Shown: one piece after another, positions 37,196-44,628 of the stretch
Position numbering within the stretch: the stretch's first letter is position 1
How the letters are laid out: every line of letters begins with the position of its first letter
NCBI GenBank assembly: GCA_002070505.1
Contig: MWDJ01000017.1
Span: forward strand, 1-63,037
Direction: 5' to 3'
Source of the DNA: Bacteroidetes bacterium ADurb.Bin145
Lineage (GTDB): Bacteria > Bacteroidota > Bacteroidia > Bacteroidales > VadinHA17
DNA length: 63,037 bases
Position numbers and translations under genes: made by a program
The notes under the pieces: model-generated
The model's database searches: none
What the model was told of the DNA's origin: nothing
Seen by the model: only the letters and a program-made list of their open reading frames with translations

Positions 37196-38303
37196 TCTTT
37201 ATCTCGAAAAGCCTGGGCCAGTTCTTGCCTGTAACGAATATCCTTTTATTGTCTTTATCGTAAGCTATTCCGTTCAGAACATTTTCCCTTGTGTCTACCT
37301 GCGGATCATTAAGAATACCCTGAAGATCAATATAGGCTATCACTTTCCCCGAACCGGGATCTATCCTGGCGATAAGATCTGTGTTCCAGATGTTTGCCCA
37401 GATCTCGCCATTGATATATTCAAGCTCATTGAGCTGATCAACTTTCTTCTCATTATCATAGACCTCTCTCCTTGAAACAACATTGAACATTTCAGGGTCG
37501 ATGAAATATAAAGTATTTGTCCCGTCACTCATTACGATCTTGTCGTCCAGAGTGGTCAGTCCCCACCCCTGTGTCTGATAATAGATCTTGTTGATCTGCC
37601 TGAATGTTGACCTGTCATATACAAAGCCGACCTGGGATGTCCAGGTTACCTGATAAATACGATCCTGGTACAATGTTATCCCCTCACCGAAAAGAGAAGG
37701 GTCAAGGTTCAGCTGCCTCAGTATCCTTCCTGTTGAAAGTTCAACTTCACGCAGGTTTGAACCCGTCTCACCAGTCCCTTCATATAAAAGGCCGTCATAA
37801 TAAAAAAGACCCTGGGTAAATGCGTTACGGTCGTGAGGAAAAGTATTGATTATCCTGTATCCATTTCTTTTCGGTACAATGTTCGAAAGGATTAATACAG
37901 AACGAGTAACAGTTGTCCGTGCCTTTCCGTTCCTATAGGCAATAACCCTTAATGACTTCCTCCCGGTTGTTGTATTTAGCAGGGGAGCAACCGGAAATTC
38001 CCATGGAGATGATTTGACTGATCCTGCTCTTGATCCATTGAAGAATATCACTACAGAATCAGGTAAATTGCCGCTGCCCCTCGGAGTTATAACCACCTGG
38101 ATCTGGCTTCCCAGTCTGAATTCTGAATTTTCCGAGGGGGAAATAATGCTTATCAGCTGAACTTCCTCATCACCCGGACTTATAGGATCCGGGTTAATTT
38201 CCTGTCCGGTTTTTTGTCCGGGACGACCCGAGCAGGAAATAGTCCAGATAATAAGCAATATCGTAAATAGTGATAGCAGGTATCTCATATAATTATTTTT
38301 CAT
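37185..38303 (-). CDS. glutaminyl-peptide cyclotransferase, plant-type lipoprotein
   Basis: This 372-residue protein is a lipoprotein (signal ending IIWTISCSG) with an Ig-like linker (about 50-130). The C-terminal beta-propeller is of the plant/bacterial glutaminyl cyclase family, which converts N-terminal Gln to pyroglutamate. Family blocks are TFPHDRNAFTQGLFYYDGLLYEGTGETG, RIYQVTWTSQVGFVYDR, LEYINGEIWANIWNTDLIARIDP and NGIAYDKDNKRIFVTGKNW. In Bacteroidota such enzymes act in the periplasm on exported proteins trimmed to an N-terminal glutamine. The gene starts 11 bp inside the end of the HAD gene and overlaps the lipid kinase gene at its 3' end. Confidence 0.9.
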   Translation of the reverse strand: MKNNYMRYLLSLFTILLIIWTISCSGRPGQKTGQEINPDPISPGDEEVQLISIISPSENSEFRLGSQIQVVITPRGSGNLPDSVVIFFNGSRAGSVKSSPWEFPVAPLLNTTTGRKSLRVIAYRNGKARTTVTRSVLILSNIVPKRNGYRIINTFPHDRNAFTQGLFYYDGLLYEGTGETGSNLREVELSTGRILRQLNLDPSLFGEGITLYQDRIYQVTWTSQVGFVYDRSTFRQINKIYYQTQGWGLTTLDDKIVMSDGTNTLYFIDPEMFNVVSRREVYDNEKKVDQLNELEYINGEIWANIWNTDLIARIDPGSGKVIAYIDLQGILNDPQVDTRENVLNGIAYDKDNKRIFVTGKNWPRLFEIKITE

Positions 38304-38745
38304 TTTTTCGTTTTTTCCCGAAGAAGAACCTTTTTATTTTGTTAATCCTTGCTGCTGCGATCCGTTTTTCAGTCTCGATCTGGAGCAGTTCATAGGGGAA
38401 CAGTATCTGCCAAGCCTCGCTCCATCCAGGAAAGCCTCCGATATTCTTATCATCAATATAAATATCCGCGTCGATCTTCCGGCTTACAGTCTCATCGACT
38501 ATTTCTTCAGGATAGTTCTTGTTCACTGCATAGAATTCAATACCGTTCTTCCTGCAATATTCAACAGCATCCTCAAGCTCTTTCCCCGTACGGAAAGTCC
38601 ATAATATCAGCTTAGCGCCTTTTTTCTCGAGCTCCCTGAGTGTCTGGAAAGCAAATAATTTTTCTTTCCCGATCTCCGGGTACATGTGCTCAACTATTGT
38701 ACCATCAAAATCTACTGCGATTTTTATATTTGTAAGATCAGTCAT
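38293..38745 (-). CDS. small HAD-superfamily hydrolase (BT0820-like)
   Basis: This 150-residue HAD-fold protein has motif I IAVDFDGTIVE (nucleophile Asp and DxD pattern), motif II as LWTFRTG, and motif III/IV in DIYIDDKNIGG. It lacks a cap domain. It resembles the structurally known Bacteroides protein BT0820 and polynucleotide-kinase phosphatase-like members; the substrate is unknown. It lies upstream of the glutaminyl cyclase gene with an 11-bp overlap, and a TAAATTTG -7 box precedes it. Confidence 0.87.
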   Translation of the reverse strand: MTDLTNIKIAVDFDGTIVEHMYPEIGKEKLFAFQTLRELEKKGAKLILWTFRTGKELEDAVEYCRKNGIEFYAVNKNYPEEIVDETVSRKIDADIYIDDKNIGGFPGWSEAWQILFPYELLQIETEKRIAAARINKIKRFFFGKKRKNEK

Positions 38746-38765
38746 CGGCTGTTTCTATGAGAGGC

Positions 38766-38812
38766 CAAATTTAACCAAAATGGCATTATTACTGAAATTT
38801 ATCTTAATTTTG
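38766..38812. promoter_or_regulatory. divergent promoters between the HAD gene and pssA
   Basis: Two exact TAnnTTTG boxes lie back to back: TAAATTTG on the reverse strand (38766-38773, 21 bp before the HAD ATG) and TAATTTTG on the forward strand (38805-38812, 27 bp before the pssA ATG). I do not see strong TTTG -33 boxes at 19-21 bp for either, so this rests on the -7 boxes and their position. Confidence 0.5.
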
Positions 38813-38838
38813 CTATCCTTCCGACATTTTCATTCAAA

Positions 38839-39561
38839 ATGAAGCATATTCCAAATTTCATTACATGTCTTAACCTCGCAGCTGGTTTCATATCGCTTGT
38901 TTTTGCTGTCAACGGAGATGTGGTAACTGCATCATGGCTTATCATTGCCGCAATGATCTTTGACTGGTTTGACGGTTTCTCCGCCCGCCTTCTGAAAGCA
39001 TATTCGGACATAGGAAAAGAACTTGATTCCCTGGCTGATGCGGTTAGTTTCGGTATTGCACCGGCATTGATTATGTACCATTTTCTTGGCTCTTCACTAT
39101 CACTCACCTGGCCCATGATTACTAATGCCAGCGGGGCCGGCGATAAGCTGATCCTTTTTTCTCCGGTGATAATGTGTGTCTGTGCTGTTTTGCGGCTTGC
39201 TGTCTTCAATACAGATGAATCACAGGTCAAGTCGTTCAAAGGCCTTCCGACTCCTGCAAATGCTCTTGCTGTTATTTCACTTGTTATTGCCGCTCACTAT
39301 TCCGACAGAATAGTATTCAAAAATATTCTTGAATCCACACCCGTGCTGCTGATGCTCACCGTCGCTCTTTCCCTATTAATGGTTAGCAGGATACCCCTTA
39401 TCTCATTGAAGATTGCAAATCTGAAACTGAAAGGCAACGAAGGAAGATATCTGCTGATCATCCTTGTCGCGGCAGCATTTGTTTTCCTCGGGATCGGAGC
39501 AATAACCCTTATAATCCCCTTTTATTTAATTGTTTCAATTATCTCCCCGCTGTTTCGATGA
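38839..39561 (+). CDS. pssA: CDP-diacylglycerol--serine O-phosphatidyltransferase
   Basis: This 240-residue integral membrane enzyme of the CDP-alcohol phosphotransferase family makes phosphatidylserine from CDP-diacylglycerol and serine. The signature D(G)2AR-x8-G-x3-D-x3-D is present as WFDGFSARLLKAYSDIGKELDSLADAVSFG. Seven to eight membrane segments follow. Together with cdsA and psd elsewhere in the window (46560-47402 and 45864-46520), it completes the route from phosphatidic acid to phosphatidylethanolamine. Confidence 0.94.
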   Translation: MKHIPNFITCLNLAAGFISLVFAVNGDVVTASWLIIAAMIFDWFDGFSARLLKAYSDIGKELDSLADAVSFGIAPALIMYHFLGSSLSLTWPMITNASGAGDKLILFSPVIMCVCAVLRLAVFNTDESQVKSFKGLPTPANALAVISLVIAAHYSDRIVFKNILESTPVLLMLTVALSLLMVSRIPLISLKIANLKLKGNEGRYLLIILVAAAFVFLGIGAITLIIPFYLIVSIISPLFR

Positions 39562-39602
39562 TCTCAATATTTTTCAGTCAGACCTAATTAAGAGAAGGGG
39601 GA

Positions 39603-39719
39603 TCATTTTTTTTCTTTGTACCTTTTTTCATACCAGGCAAGAGCGATACTTACTGCAAACCAGCTGATAAGAATCAGGGCCGGCCATAAAAGATATTTTA
39701 GAATCTCTGATATATACAT
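39603..39719 (-). CDS. 38-residue single-pass membrane protein, candidate small cytochrome bd subunit (CydX/CydS-like)
   Basis: This short open frame directly follows cydB (48-bp gap, same strand). It reads as a typical small oxidase subunit: MYISEILKYLLWP, then a hydrophobic helix ALILISWFAVSIALAWYE, then a charged tail KRYKEKK. The ATG is preceded by AAAGAAGAAAA, a weak purine-rich ribosome site. Known CydX proteins (about 37 residues in E. coli) have one helix with a conserved Glu soon after it. Here a Trp-Tyr-Glu follows the helix. The sequence does not align clearly with E. coli CydX, so the assignment rests on position, size and topology. Confidence 0.7.
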   Translation of the reverse strand: MYISEILKYLLWPALILISWFAVSIALAWYEKRYKEKK

Positions 39720-39767
39720 TTTTCTTCTTTAATTTCCTGATAATTTAACTTCAGACCTGTCTTATAA

Positions 39768-40898
39768 TCAATAAAGATGCTCCTCTTCTTTCAGTTCTGT
39801 ATGTGTGATCTTTTTTCTGTTTATCTCTTTCCATGCATACCAGATATATGCAATCACAAACGGTATAATAAAGGAAACATACATCATGGTTTTCAGGGTG
39901 AAGAAACTGGATGAAGCGTTCCTTATAGTAAGAGAACTTGCCGGATCGAATGACGAAGGGTAAAATGCAGTCCCGTTGAATCCGGCTATCAGGAACAGTG
40001 CAAAAACTGCCATTATTGTTCCCGAACCCGTAAACCATATCCCCTTCCTTGAATGCCTGAATATTGTCACTCCGATCCCATAAAGGACAGCGGTCACTCC
40101 TGTAAGAAAAATTATCATCACTAATGGCATTTCAAGGAAATTAATAAGATACTTGAACTTCTGAGTAGAAACTATCCCGAACTCCCCATTAACCTGGAAT
40201 CCATCCGAAATCAGTAATGTCGTAAGAAAGAACAGAAAGAAAACGAGAAAAGATACTGAATTGGTTATAAGCTTTCTTAGTGATCTTTCATAAAGGTCTT
40301 CATCTTCAACTGAGTTGACAAGGTATAATAATCCATTCATCCTTGTCAGGAAGAGAACTGAGAGCCCCAGGGAAAGATTTCTTGCATCGAGCAAGGCCTC
40401 GAGTCCGTGCCAGTGGTTAGCCCAGGAAACCTGGTTCATATTGTTAAGGCTGAATTGTGAACCTGTAAAGAAAGTTCCTACTGCTGTTCCGATCAGGAAC
40501 GGACCTAACGCACCGTTAATGAAGAGAAATATATCGAATGTTTTTCCCCCGAAAACATTAGAAGGCTTGGACCTGTACTCATAGGCTATTGCCTGAATGA
40601 TGAAGCTGAAAAGTATTGTCATCCAAACCCAGTAAGCACCTCCGAAGCTTGAAGCATAAAAAAGAGGAAATGAGGCAAAGAAAGCCCCTCCGAAGGTAAC
40701 AAGAGTAGTAAAGGTGAACTCCCATTTTCTTCCCAGGGCATTTATAATCATTGTTTTTTGTGTTTCGCCGGCGGGAAGAGAAAAAATAAATGACTGGCCA
40801 CCCTGAACAAACATCAGGAATACAAGCAGACTTGCAAGAAGGGATATAATAACCCACCAATAATGCTGAAGAAAAAGATATGATATCATTGTTGTCAT
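39768..40898 (-). CDS. cydB: cytochrome bd ubiquinol oxidase subunit II
   Basis: This 376-residue membrane subunit partners with CydA. Eight or nine hydrophobic segments are visible, with family features LFLQHYWWVIISLLASLLVFLMFVQGGQS near the start, RKWEFTFTTLVTFGGAFFASFPLFYAS and a C-terminal TMMYVSFIIPFVIAYIWYAWKEINRKK. The reading frame is open to 41072, but the start is set at the ATG at 40898. An AGGAGG lies 7 bp upstream of it, and the ATGA overlaps the cydA stop by four bases. Confidence 0.93.
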   Translation of the reverse strand: MTTMISYLFLQHYWWVIISLLASLLVFLMFVQGGQSFIFSLPAGETQKTMIINALGRKWEFTFTTLVTFGGAFFASFPLFYASSFGGAYWVWMTILFSFIIQAIAYEYRSKPSNVFGGKTFDIFLFINGALGPFLIGTAVGTFFTGSQFSLNNMNQVSWANHWHGLEALLDARNLSLGLSVLFLTRMNGLLYLVNSVEDEDLYERSLRKLITNSVSFLVFFLFFLTTLLISDGFQVNGEFGIVSTQKFKYLINFLEMPLVMIIFLTGVTAVLYGIGVTIFRHSRKGIWFTGSGTIMAVFALFLIAGFNGTAFYPSSFDPASSLTIRNASSSFFTLKTMMYVSFIIPFVIAYIWYAWKEINRKKITHTELKEEEHLY

Positions 40899-42469
40899 TT
40901 TATTTCCTCCTGATGTTTTGGCCCTGATTTGATCTGCTTCAGCATAATCGATACCTCTGCAGTCAGAAGGGCTGTGAAAAGAACCGCAAAGAGTATGAAA
41001 GTCGTTATCACTGACCCGGCTTTGATCTGCGAAACGGCAGCTGAAACCGGCATCAGATCCTGGATAATCCACGGCTGTCTTCCCATTTCAGCAAGAACCC
41101 ATCCCAGTTCACTTGTAAGATATACAAGAGGTATTGATAGCAGAGCCACCCACAGGAACCACCTGTTCTTATGAAGATTGTCCCTCAGTACCAGGAAAAC
41201 AGAAAGCGCGCAGAGTGCTATGAAAAAGAATCCCAGCATAACCATCAGGTGGAACGAATAGAATGCCACAGGAACGTTGGGGATGGCATCCTCAGGAGAT
41301 TTCAGAAATGCATACCCGAAGTAGCTGAAATAATCATTTATGAAATCCTTCCCGCTGAAGATATTTTTTATCTCATCTGCCCTGGCATGATTATTATTCT
41401 TTTTAGCTTCCTTGTATTCATTCAGAAGGTCCCTTGCATATCTCCCTCTTATCATTTTCTGTTCCACGCTGATAAACTGCCTGTCCTGCGATGAGCCAAG
41501 GACAAGATCCTTAATCCCCGGCACATAAGTGTCTTTGTCTCCACCAGTCATAACAGAAAGAAATCCGGGTATTTCAATCTTCATTACAAAATCCCTGACT
41601 TTTTTTTCTCCTATCGTTTCATCTGATTTTTTCAGCAGTCCGATGGCTACCAGTCCGGCATTGCTCTTCCCCTCATAAAGGGCTTCGAATGCAGCAAATT
41701 TGACAGGTTGCACTTTTGCCAGTGTCCGGGCTGATGAATCACCTGTCAGGGCAACAGCGAGCGATGACAGGAAGCCGAATATTCCTGCAATAAGGATGCT
41801 TCTTTTTGCTAGCCATTCTTCTCTTTTCTTTATAAGGTACCAGGAACTGACTCCGATAACGAAAATTGATGCAAGCAGGAAGCCCGAAGTTATTGTGTGC
41901 ATGAATTTATCCACAGCAACCGGGTTAAAGAGGATGGCCCAGAAATCAACCATTTCATTTCTGGCGGTCTCCGGATTGAACACCATACCAACAGGATTCT
42001 GCATCCATGCATTTGCCACGAGGATCCATAAAGCCGAAAGATTTGCACCTATTGCAACAAGCCAGGTTGAAATTAGATGGAATCTCCTGCTTACCTTGTT
42101 CCATCCGAAGAACATAACTGCAACGAAAGTCGATTCAAGGAAAAATGCCAGAATCCCTTCTATGGCCAGGGGCGCACCAAATATATCTCCGACAAACCAG
42201 GAATAGTTCGACCAGTTTGTACCGAATTCAAATTCCAGGATGATACCTGTTGCTACCCCAATCGCGAAGTTTATCCCGAAAAGGGTCATCCAGAATTTTG
42301 TTGCCCTCTTCCATTCCTCACGTCCCGTCTTCACATAAAGAGTCTCCATTATGGCAATTATGAATGACAAACCAAGTGTAAGAGGGACAAAGAACCAGTG
42401 ATAGATGGCGGTTAGGGCAAATTGAGCACGTGACCAGTCAACTAATGACAGATCTAAATTTTCAATCAT
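40895..42469 (-). CDS. cydA: cytochrome bd ubiquinol oxidase subunit I
   Basis: This 524-residue subunit binds haems b558, b595 and d and the quinol, giving oxygen reduction at high affinity. Haem ligands are visible as His24 (TAIYHWFF), the His in DKFMHTITSG and the Met in FHLMVMLGFF. The quinol loop is long (about residues 245-390, starting FAAFEALYEGK), so it belongs to the long Q-loop class. The GRQPWIIQDLMPVSAAVS block near the C-terminus is conserved. The gene overlaps both neighbours: the DUF4492 gene by 8 bp upstream and cydB by 4 bp downstream. Confidence 0.96.
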   Translation of the reverse strand: MIENLDLSLVDWSRAQFALTAIYHWFFVPLTLGLSFIIAIMETLYVKTGREEWKRATKFWMTLFGINFAIGVATGIILEFEFGTNWSNYSWFVGDIFGAPLAIEGILAFFLESTFVAVMFFGWNKVSRRFHLISTWLVAIGANLSALWILVANAWMQNPVGMVFNPETARNEMVDFWAILFNPVAVDKFMHTITSGFLLASIFVIGVSSWYLIKKREEWLAKRSILIAGIFGFLSSLAVALTGDSSARTLAKVQPVKFAAFEALYEGKSNAGLVAIGLLKKSDETIGEKKVRDFVMKIEIPGFLSVMTGGDKDTYVPGIKDLVLGSSQDRQFISVEQKMIRGRYARDLLNEYKEAKKNNNHARADEIKNIFSGKDFINDYFSYFGYAFLKSPEDAIPNVPVAFYSFHLMVMLGFFFIALCALSVFLVLRDNLHKNRWFLWVALLSIPLVYLTSELGWVLAEMGRQPWIIQDLMPVSAAVSQIKAGSVITTFILFAVLFTALLTAEVSIMLKQIKSGPKHQEEIK

Positions 42470-42728
42470 ATATATTATTTATGGAGGTTATCTGATCAAG
42501 TACATAATCGCTTCGACGGGCATCATCTTTAAAGTTCTTCTTGAGAAAATCAGGGAAAAAGAATATTCTCAGGACAATAAAAATAATAACGATTTTAATA
42601 ATAATAATGATCCACACTCTTCTTCCCCACCACGACATGTCCCTGAAGCCGTCATAATAGAACCTGTACACGCTCCTGATTTTCCGGAAAATCCTGTCCA
42701 TCCAAGTCGGAAGTAATATTACTAACAT
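42462..42728 (-). CDS. DUF4492 protein, upstream partner of cytochrome bd
   Basis: This 88-residue protein has one membrane segment (WIIIIIKIVIIFIVLRIFFFP). The conserved N-terminal pattern IRSVYRFYYDGFRDM and WWGRR match DUF4492, a family found next to cydA in Bacteroidota. The ATG at 42728 gives the longest product; an internal ATG at 42701 (MDRIFRKIR) is closer to the usual family start, and no ribosome site decides between them. It overlaps cydA by 8 bp. A role in assembly or stability of the oxidase is likely by context but unproven. Confidence 0.85.
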   Translation of the reverse strand: MLVILLPTWMDRIFRKIRSVYRFYYDGFRDMSWWGRRVWIIIIIKIVIIFIVLRIFFFPDFLKKNFKDDARRSDYVLDQITSINNIYD

Positions 42729-42759
42729 TCAATTAAAAAGTACGATCCTTTCTGTCCGG

Positions 42760-43965
42760 TTATTCTCTTTCTCCTGAAAGAGAGCCATTCCCCTCCTTCC
42801 CGGAGTGTCCAATATCTTCCTCTTCATTTGAGGCTGAGATAGTTGCTCCGATATCAGCCGGTGTCAGCCCGGAGGTAATTTTCTGGACAGCTTTAAAGTT
42901 GTAGAAGAACTCCCGGGCAAAAACACGGATAACTGTATAGCCGGGAATTCCAAGTATCATCCCCGGGATACCTGCTGCAAAACCTGCTGCAAGAACAACT
43001 ACAAAAACCTCCAGGGGATGAGCCCTGACACTGTTTGAAAAAATGGCTGGCTGTAAAATCATGTTGTCAATCAACTGGGTTATTGCCACAACTATAGACA
43101 TATAGTATATCAATGGAATAACTACCGTCTTGAAATCCATATTGATATGCGATGCAACACCCATAGTGACTGCAATAAAAAATCCCAGCCATGGACCGAC
43201 ATAGGGTATAATATTCAGTATGCCTATTATCAGTCCGAGTACAAGAGCCTGCTGGAAATCGATCCCTATTATTATCATTCCAATATCTATAAGGATCATA
43301 ACACATGTGCTCTCAATAAGTATCCCGATGAAATATCTTGTAAGAAGGTTTTTTATTGAATACAGTGCCCTGGTAAAGTTGTCGGTATATTTATCGGGTA
43401 CCCACATTAAGATCGATTCAAAGAAAAGATGCTGGTCCTTAAGGAAGAAAAAGGTAATAAATGAGATCGAGAATATCGCAACAGCGAAATTACCAAGCAC
43501 TGCGAACACCGAACCCAGGAAGTTCTGGATAACGTTAATATTAAGAACTTCTGCAACCTTCCCTGAAAAATAATCCTTTAGCGACATATCCTGAGGCAGA
43601 TCCTTGTTCAGTGCCCGGAAGATACTCTCTATCCTGTTCAGGGGATCCTCAATCAGCTGAACTACTTTAGAACTATCAATTGTGGAAAAATATGAGATCT
43701 GCTTTGTCAGCAAAGGGACGAAAATGACAAAGAACAGGATTATGACGCCCCACAAGACAAGCAGAGCAAGCAATGCACTTAACGGTACAGGAAATGAGAA
43801 TTTACCAATCCTGATCTTTGAAAAGAGATCTACAAGCGGACGTCCTACAATTGAAAGGACGCCTGAGACAAGAATATAAACAACAATATTCCTGAAATAC
43901 CATGCACATGCGAGAAGCAGAAGAACTCCCGCAACAATTAGTATATTCCTGAAGGTTGCTTTCAT
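42760..43965 (-). CDS. AI-2E/PerM-family membrane protein
   Basis: This 401-residue polytopic protein of the PerM/TqsA family has hydrophobic segments at the N-terminus (RNILIVAGVLLLLACAWYF) and clustered in residues about 150-350. Family blocks are SFITFFFLKD, LLTRYFIGILIESTCVMILIDIG and LIIGILNIIPYVGPWLGFF, plus the Pro/Gly-rich HPLEVFVVVLAAGFAAGIPGMILGIPGY. Members transport diverse solutes (AI-2, sodium/proton); the function here is unknown. A hydrophilic tail rich in Gly/Glu/Ser ends the chain. It is divergent from hsp20. Confidence 0.9.
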   Translation of the reverse strand: MKATFRNILIVAGVLLLLACAWYFRNIVVYILVSGVLSIVGRPLVDLFSKIRIGKFSFPVPLSALLALLVLWGVIILFFVIFVPLLTKQISYFSTIDSSKVVQLIEDPLNRIESIFRALNKDLPQDMSLKDYFSGKVAEVLNINVIQNFLGSVFAVLGNFAVAIFSISFITFFFLKDQHLFFESILMWVPDKYTDNFTRALYSIKNLLTRYFIGILIESTCVMILIDIGMIIIGIDFQQALVLGLIIGILNIIPYVGPWLGFFIAVTMGVASHINMDFKTVVIPLIYYMSIVVAITQLIDNMILQPAIFSNSVRAHPLEVFVVVLAAGFAAGIPGMILGIPGYTVIRVFAREFFYNFKAVQKITSGLTPADIGATISASNEEEDIGHSGKEGNGSLSGERE

Positions 43966-44016
43966 ATCCGGTTTTCCTTATACAAACCTAACTTTTTTTT
44001 TCCGATTTACATAACC

Positions 44017-44088
44017 TGTCATTTTGTCTGCTAATTTGTCATTTACTATGACATATTGACACATTTTGTGTTTTGGAACAGAAGTTGA
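44017..44088 (+). promoter_or_regulatory. sigma-54-like promoter with a symmetric TGTCA/TGACA array upstream of hsp20
   Basis: Boxes are TGTCA (44017), TGTCT (44025), TGTCA (44037), TGACA (44049) and TGACA (44057), with start-to-start distances of 8, 12, 12 and 8 bp, a symmetric pattern. The last box ends 13 bp before TTTTGGAACAGAAGTTGA, which has GG-N10-GA (GG at 44075-44076), a -24/-12-like element with A for C at -12. The 8-bp box spacing and the 13-bp gap repeat the grpE promoter. The hsp20 ATG at 44149 is about 60 bp downstream. Confidence 0.55.
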
Positions 44089-44148
44089 AAAGATAGATAT
44101 GTAAAGATTAAAATTAATGTAAAACTTAAAATAATGGAGGACAAAACT

Positions 44149-44571
44149 ATGTTACCAATGATTTCACGCAGAACTTTCAGTCCCTTTTTATCGGATCTTT
44201 TCGATGATGATTTCTTCCCTGTAATGAACAGAAGGAATGGTTCAATGCCGGCTGTTAATATCAAGGAAAGTGAAAAGAACTACACTCTTGAGCTTGCTGT
44301 ACCGGGCATGGATAAAAAAGATCTCAAGATCGACATTAACGAAGATGTTATAGTTATATCATCGGAGTCGAAAACTGAGAATGAAGAAGAAAAGAACGGA
44401 TACAAGAGAAAGGAATTCAGTTATTCATCATTCTGCAGGAGCTTTTACATCCCTGAAAATGTGAATAAAGAGAAGATCGCAGCTTCATACAAGGATGGAA
44501 TACTGACTGTTGAGCTTCCTAAACAGGAAGAAGAAAAGAACAAAATCTCCAGACAGGTAAAGATCTCATAA
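44149..44571 (+). CDS. Hsp20/alpha-crystallin family small heat-shock protein
   Basis: This 140-residue holdase chaperone has the alpha-crystallin domain in MPAVNIKESEKNYTLELAVPGMDKKDLKIDINEDVIVISS, with the later FCRSFYIPENVNKEKIAASYKDGILTVELPK and the C-terminal tail KISRQVKIS. The start is put at the second ATG (44149) because GGAGG lies 8 bp before it; the first ATG (44134) overlaps this ribosome site. It is preceded by a candidate sigma-54-like promoter shared in design with grpE and followed by a good terminator. Confidence 0.93.
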   Translation: MLPMISRRTFSPFLSDLFDDDFFPVMNRRNGSMPAVNIKESEKNYTLELAVPGMDKKDLKIDINEDVIVISSESKTENEEEKNGYKRKEFSYSSFCRSFYIPENVNKEKIAASYKDGILTVELPKQEEEKNKISRQVKIS

Positions 44572-44597
44572 GTTGTTTTTTTAATGAGGGTCTGAGG

Positions 44598-44628
44598 AGG
44601 GTGTCCCATAAGGGCACCCTTATTTTTT
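44598..44628 (+). terminator. rho-independent terminator of hsp20
   Basis: AGGGTG, T, CCC, loop ATAA, GGG, CACCCT form a 9-bp stem with one bulge (44598-44620), followed by TATTTTTT. It sits 27 bp after the hsp20 stop and covers the last codon of the convergent flavodiiron gene. The reverse strand lacks a T-run, so it acts in the forward direction. Confidence 0.85.

Noticed and set aside
40899-41072. A 58-residue N-terminal extension of CydB
   Set aside because: It lies within cydA in another frame, and AGGAGG lies properly before the ATG at 40898.
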